A stretch of DNA of 64,000 nt from Pusillimonas sp. DMV24BSW_D (GTDB lineage Bacteria; Pseudomonadota; Gammaproteobacteria; Burkholderiales; Burkholderiaceae_B), in contig NZ_CP049990.1 of assembly GCF_011388195.1 (NCBI RefSeq), forward strand, positions 1,736,001-1,800,000, given 5' to 3'. The position numbers and the translations under genes were made by a program. The notes under the pieces were generated by a model, which did not search any database, was not told the origin of the DNA, and was given only the letters and a program-made list of their open reading frames with translations. This document shows positions 61,931 through 64,000 of the stretch, one piece after another. The stretch's first letter is position 1. Each line of letters begins with the position of its first letter.

Positions 61931-63275
61931 TATTATCTTCCGCCATTGCTTGGTGCTGGGCTACAGTAATTTGCGCCAGTTGAAGCCCGGCCAGATCAAG
62001 GCGCTGGTGCAGCGCGGGTGTGTTTTCTTTCAAAAAAGGTGCAGATTCCGGGGCCACAATGGCCATTTGCAGCGAAGCGCCGTTCAGGTTTAAGCGAACG
62101 TCGACCTCGCCAAGGTTGGGAAGCGTTAACTTTAAACGCGTTGCCCAGTGGGCGAAATCGGTGTCTTGTTCGTTAGAGTCCGGCTCACGCCGCTGTATGT
62201 GCATTTCCAGATCGGTGCCGGCCCATGCTTCACCCTTCCATATGAAGCCTTGATTGGCCAAAACTTCAAGTTGTTGGCGAACAAGCGTGTGCGTTTCAGG
62301 GTGTAGGGCGGCTAATGCGATGCCTGAGCCGGGAGTACCCGTGCTTGCGTTTGCAGCCGCCCCCGTTGAAGCGCTTGTATTTGCGCTTGAAGAAGCATGG
62401 GTTTGGCTCGTTTGTTGTAAAGGGCTGGTGGTTGACTCTGCCCGGGGAAGGGGGGCGGTTGAACTGCCGGCGCCCCCTTGTGATGATGGCGTTTGGGCAG
62501 GTTGGGCGTTTGATGTGCCGGGCTGCAACGTGCCTTGTGAATGGGCGGCCGATTGTGACGTTGACGCCGGAGCCTGCCCGCCGGCCTGCGCATTCGATCC
62601 ACCGGTAAGCAGGGCCTGAGGTTCGCCGCGCAGTGCCGATGCGGCGTATTTGCCGAACGATAAAGCGCTTAAATGGGATTCGTAAAACAAACCGCTGGAC
62701 TGCACAGTTTGGCTTAAGGTTTGGGCCAATGCCTGAGAGGATACGTGCGTGTGTGGCAATGATGATGCGCCACGTGCTTGTGCTGCACCCTGACCTGGGG
62801 CACTACTTTGCGCATTTGTCGGCGCGTTGCCGGGATTCTGGGTTGCTTTTCCTTGTGGTTGAATGAGTGGCTGTTGACCGCGCACAACGGCAGCTTGTTC
62901 AGGAAAGTTTTGCAATAACGCCAAAATCGTGCGTGCGGCGGCCCCCAGAGTGGTTGGCGCCGAGGCGGTGGCTCGGGTGTTGGGTTGGTCGCCTCCGCCT
63001 TCAAGCAATGACTTGTGTGCGTCGATCTTGGCGCGCTCCACCGCCTGGCGGGTCGCTCGTTCGCCGTGGCGTTGAACTTGATCGATGGCCTCCCGGGTGT
63101 CACGGGTCACTCTGTTTTGGGCGGCGTCGTTGCGTAGTGTTTCAGGTGTTTGAGTAATGGCGTCGGGCCTTGCGCCATTCACTAAATTGGTTTGTTGAGA
63201 TAGTGAAGTGCCAAGAACAGCATCCAGACGCTGAACCAGCAGGGTACCCAGACCGGACGGACCGTTTACGCTCAT
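61899..63275 (-). CDS. Second FliK-like hook-length/export control protein
   Basis: A 458-residue protein, mostly low complexity (Ala, Ser, Gln, Thr, Gly). The last 130 residues resemble the FliK C-terminal domain: LVRQQLEVLANQGFIWKGEAWAG, LKLTLPNLGEVDVRLNLNGASLQMAIVA and LAGLQLAQITVAQH. It lies between fliT and the flhX-like gene and overlaps both, so all three are co-translated. A FliK with a dedicated FlhB fragment suggests a second export switch. Confidence 0.75.
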   Translation of the reverse strand: MSVNGPSGLGTLLVQRLDAVLGTSLSQQTNLVNGARPDAITQTPETLRNDAAQNRVTRDTREAIDQVQRHGERATRQAVERAKIDAHKSLLEGGGDQPNTRATASAPTTLGAAARTILALLQNFPEQAAVVRGQQPLIQPQGKATQNPGNAPTNAQSSAPGQGAAQARGASSLPHTHVSSQALAQTLSQTVQSSGLFYESHLSALSFGKYAASALRGEPQALLTGGSNAQAGGQAPASTSQSAAHSQGTLQPGTSNAQPAQTPSSQGGAGSSTAPLPRAESTTSPLQQTSQTHASSSANTSASTGAAANASTGTPGSGIALAALHPETHTLVRQQLEVLANQGFIWKGEAWAGTDLEMHIQRREPDSNEQDTDFAHWATRLKLTLPNLGEVDVRLNLNGASLQMAIVAPESAPFLKENTPALHQRLDLAGLQLAQITVAQHQAMAEDNSEQADSTHSR

Positions 63276-63607
63276 GGCCTGGATTTAGGCGGTGCCAAAT
63301 AGGTTTGCAAAACATTCTGATGACGCTTCATGCTGCCCAGCAGTGAGCCCAGTCGGGCCAGCTCCGGCGCCGCAAGGTCTCTGATTTCGGCATCGTCACG
63401 CAGAATTTTTTGTAGCAAGGGTTTACGCGCAAGGCGATCGTGGTCGTCCAGAGGTTCGTATTGGCGCAACTCTTGTACCGCCTCGGAGTATTCTCGACTG
63501 GTGGCCACCACTTCATCCCATTGGTTGTCGCGCGCCAGCTGAACCATTTTTCCCGACAGGTTGGCGATGATTTTGTATTGATTCAATATAGACTTCGAGC
63601 GGCTCAT
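63272..63607 (-). CDS. fliT: Flagellar chaperone FliT
   Basis: A 111-residue helical protein, the export chaperone of the filament cap FliD; in enterics it also binds FlhDC. ILNQYKIIANLSGKMVQLARDNQWDEVVATSREYSEAVQEL matches the family. The ATG at 63607 is chosen; a frame 21 bases longer exists. The stop overlaps the start of the fliK-like gene (ATGA). Confidence 0.82.
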   Translation of the reverse strand: MSRSKSILNQYKIIANLSGKMVQLARDNQWDEVVATSREYSEAVQELRQYEPLDDHDRLARKPLLQKILRDDAEIRDLAAPELARLGSLLGSMKRHQNVLQTYLAPPKSRP

Positions 63608-63698
63608 GGCGATATTGTCGGCGAACATAGGTCGAAAGTAAGTATAGGTGGGATTAACAGCGCAGGTGTGTCCGCTTGTGTATTTCGTAACGTAACGT

Positions 63699-64000
63699 TC
63701 ACGAGGCCACAGCTGCGGGCTTTTTTACATCGACCGCAGATCGCCAGGCATCGGCAATTTCAGAAAGGGCTTTTTCGGCCGCCTCAAGTCGTTCAATGTC
63801 GGCGTTCAGATTGGCCAGCAGCAAATTACGTGTGATGAGCTCGTAAGTGGCGATCAGGCTTTGCGCTACCTCGCCACCGGCTTCTGTATTGATACTGGCC
63901 TTCAACCCACAGTCAACGATTTCAATGGCTTTGGAGATCGCTGTGCCGCGACCCGCCGGGTTGTTGTTTTGCATATACAGTTTAGCTTTCGCCATGGCGG
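63699..64000 (-). CDS. fliS: Flagellar chaperone FliS, partial (C-terminal part)
   Basis: The frame enters from the right edge, so the start is missing. The visible 100 residues match the FliS C-terminal two thirds: AMAKAKLYMQNNNPAGRGTAISKAIEIVDCGLKASINTEAGGEVAQSL and LLLANLNADIERLEAAEKALSEIADAWR. FliS keeps flagellin FliC from polymerising before export. An internal ATG at 63995 is not the start. fliD is expected beyond the edge. Confidence 0.9.
   Translation of the reverse strand, partial: AMAKAKLYMQNNNPAGRGTAISKAIEIVDCGLKASINTEAGGEVAQSLIATYELITRNLLLANLNADIERLEAAEKALSEIADAWRSAVDVKKPAAVAS

Noticed and set aside
1-64000. Mobile elements, prophage, CRISPR arrays, tRNA or rRNA genes
   Set aside because: I saw no transposase-like protein, no regular spacer repeats, no integrase and no tRNA-like cloverleaf; the window reads as core chromosome.

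Overview
The window looks like chromosomal DNA of a betaproteobacterium of the order Burkholderiales, most likely family Alcaligenaceae (Bordetella/Pusillimonas-like). The main reasons are a flhDC-controlled flagellar regulon in one block, the order flhDC-motAB-cheAWRBYZ-flhBAF-flgNMA/flgB-L-fliR..F/fliE, and moderately GC-rich, evenly used codons. This taxonomic call is an inference from gene order and protein style; no database was searched. I see no insertion sequence, prophage, tRNA, rRNA or CRISPR array.

Left part (1-21.6 kb): a metabolic and transport region. It opens with the 5' end of a cytosine deaminase gene, a MAPEG-like membrane protein and an MFS sugar porter, all on the minus strand. 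Divergently there is a compact set: a DegT-type PLP aminotransferase, a second MFS sugar porter with an unexplained C-terminal domain, and an overlapping GMC flavin oxidoreductase. Then come a two-domain polyphosphate:AMP phosphotransferase, a prokaryotic pentameric ligand-gated ion channel and a DMT exporter. Further on are a SirB2-like protein, an SbmA/YddA-type ABC transporter, a fused tautomerase, a histidine-rich RcnB-like secreted protein, a CytX-type pyrimidine transporter behind a TPP riboswitch, panD, a STAS-less SulP permease, a DsbB/DUF5993 pair, a TM2 protein, a methyltransferase and glpK.

Right part (21.6-64 kb): a nearly complete flagellar and chemotaxis cluster. The master regulator flhDC has a 392-base AT-rich upstream region with repeats. 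It is followed by the stator (motAB), chemotaxis genes without a receptor gene, the export gate (flhBA), an oversized flhF, the divergent pair flgNMA / flgBCDEFGHIJKL, a small BamE-like lipoprotein gene, the convergent fliRQPONMLKJIHGF block, fliE on the opposite strand, and then fliS-fliT-fliK2-flhX on the minus strand. Good sigma-28-type promoter matches lie before flgM, before flgK and in the fliF/fliE intergenic region. fliA, flhG, fliC and fliD are not in the window; fliD would be expected just beyond the right edge.

The most unusual items are the ion channel; the aminotransferase/porter/oxidoreductase cassette with a new porter tail; the TPP riboswitch with a visible Shine-Dalgarno-sequestering stem; the large C-terminal extension and altered G3 motif of FlhF; duplicated segments in FlgL and FliN; and the regulatory architecture between fliF and fliE.
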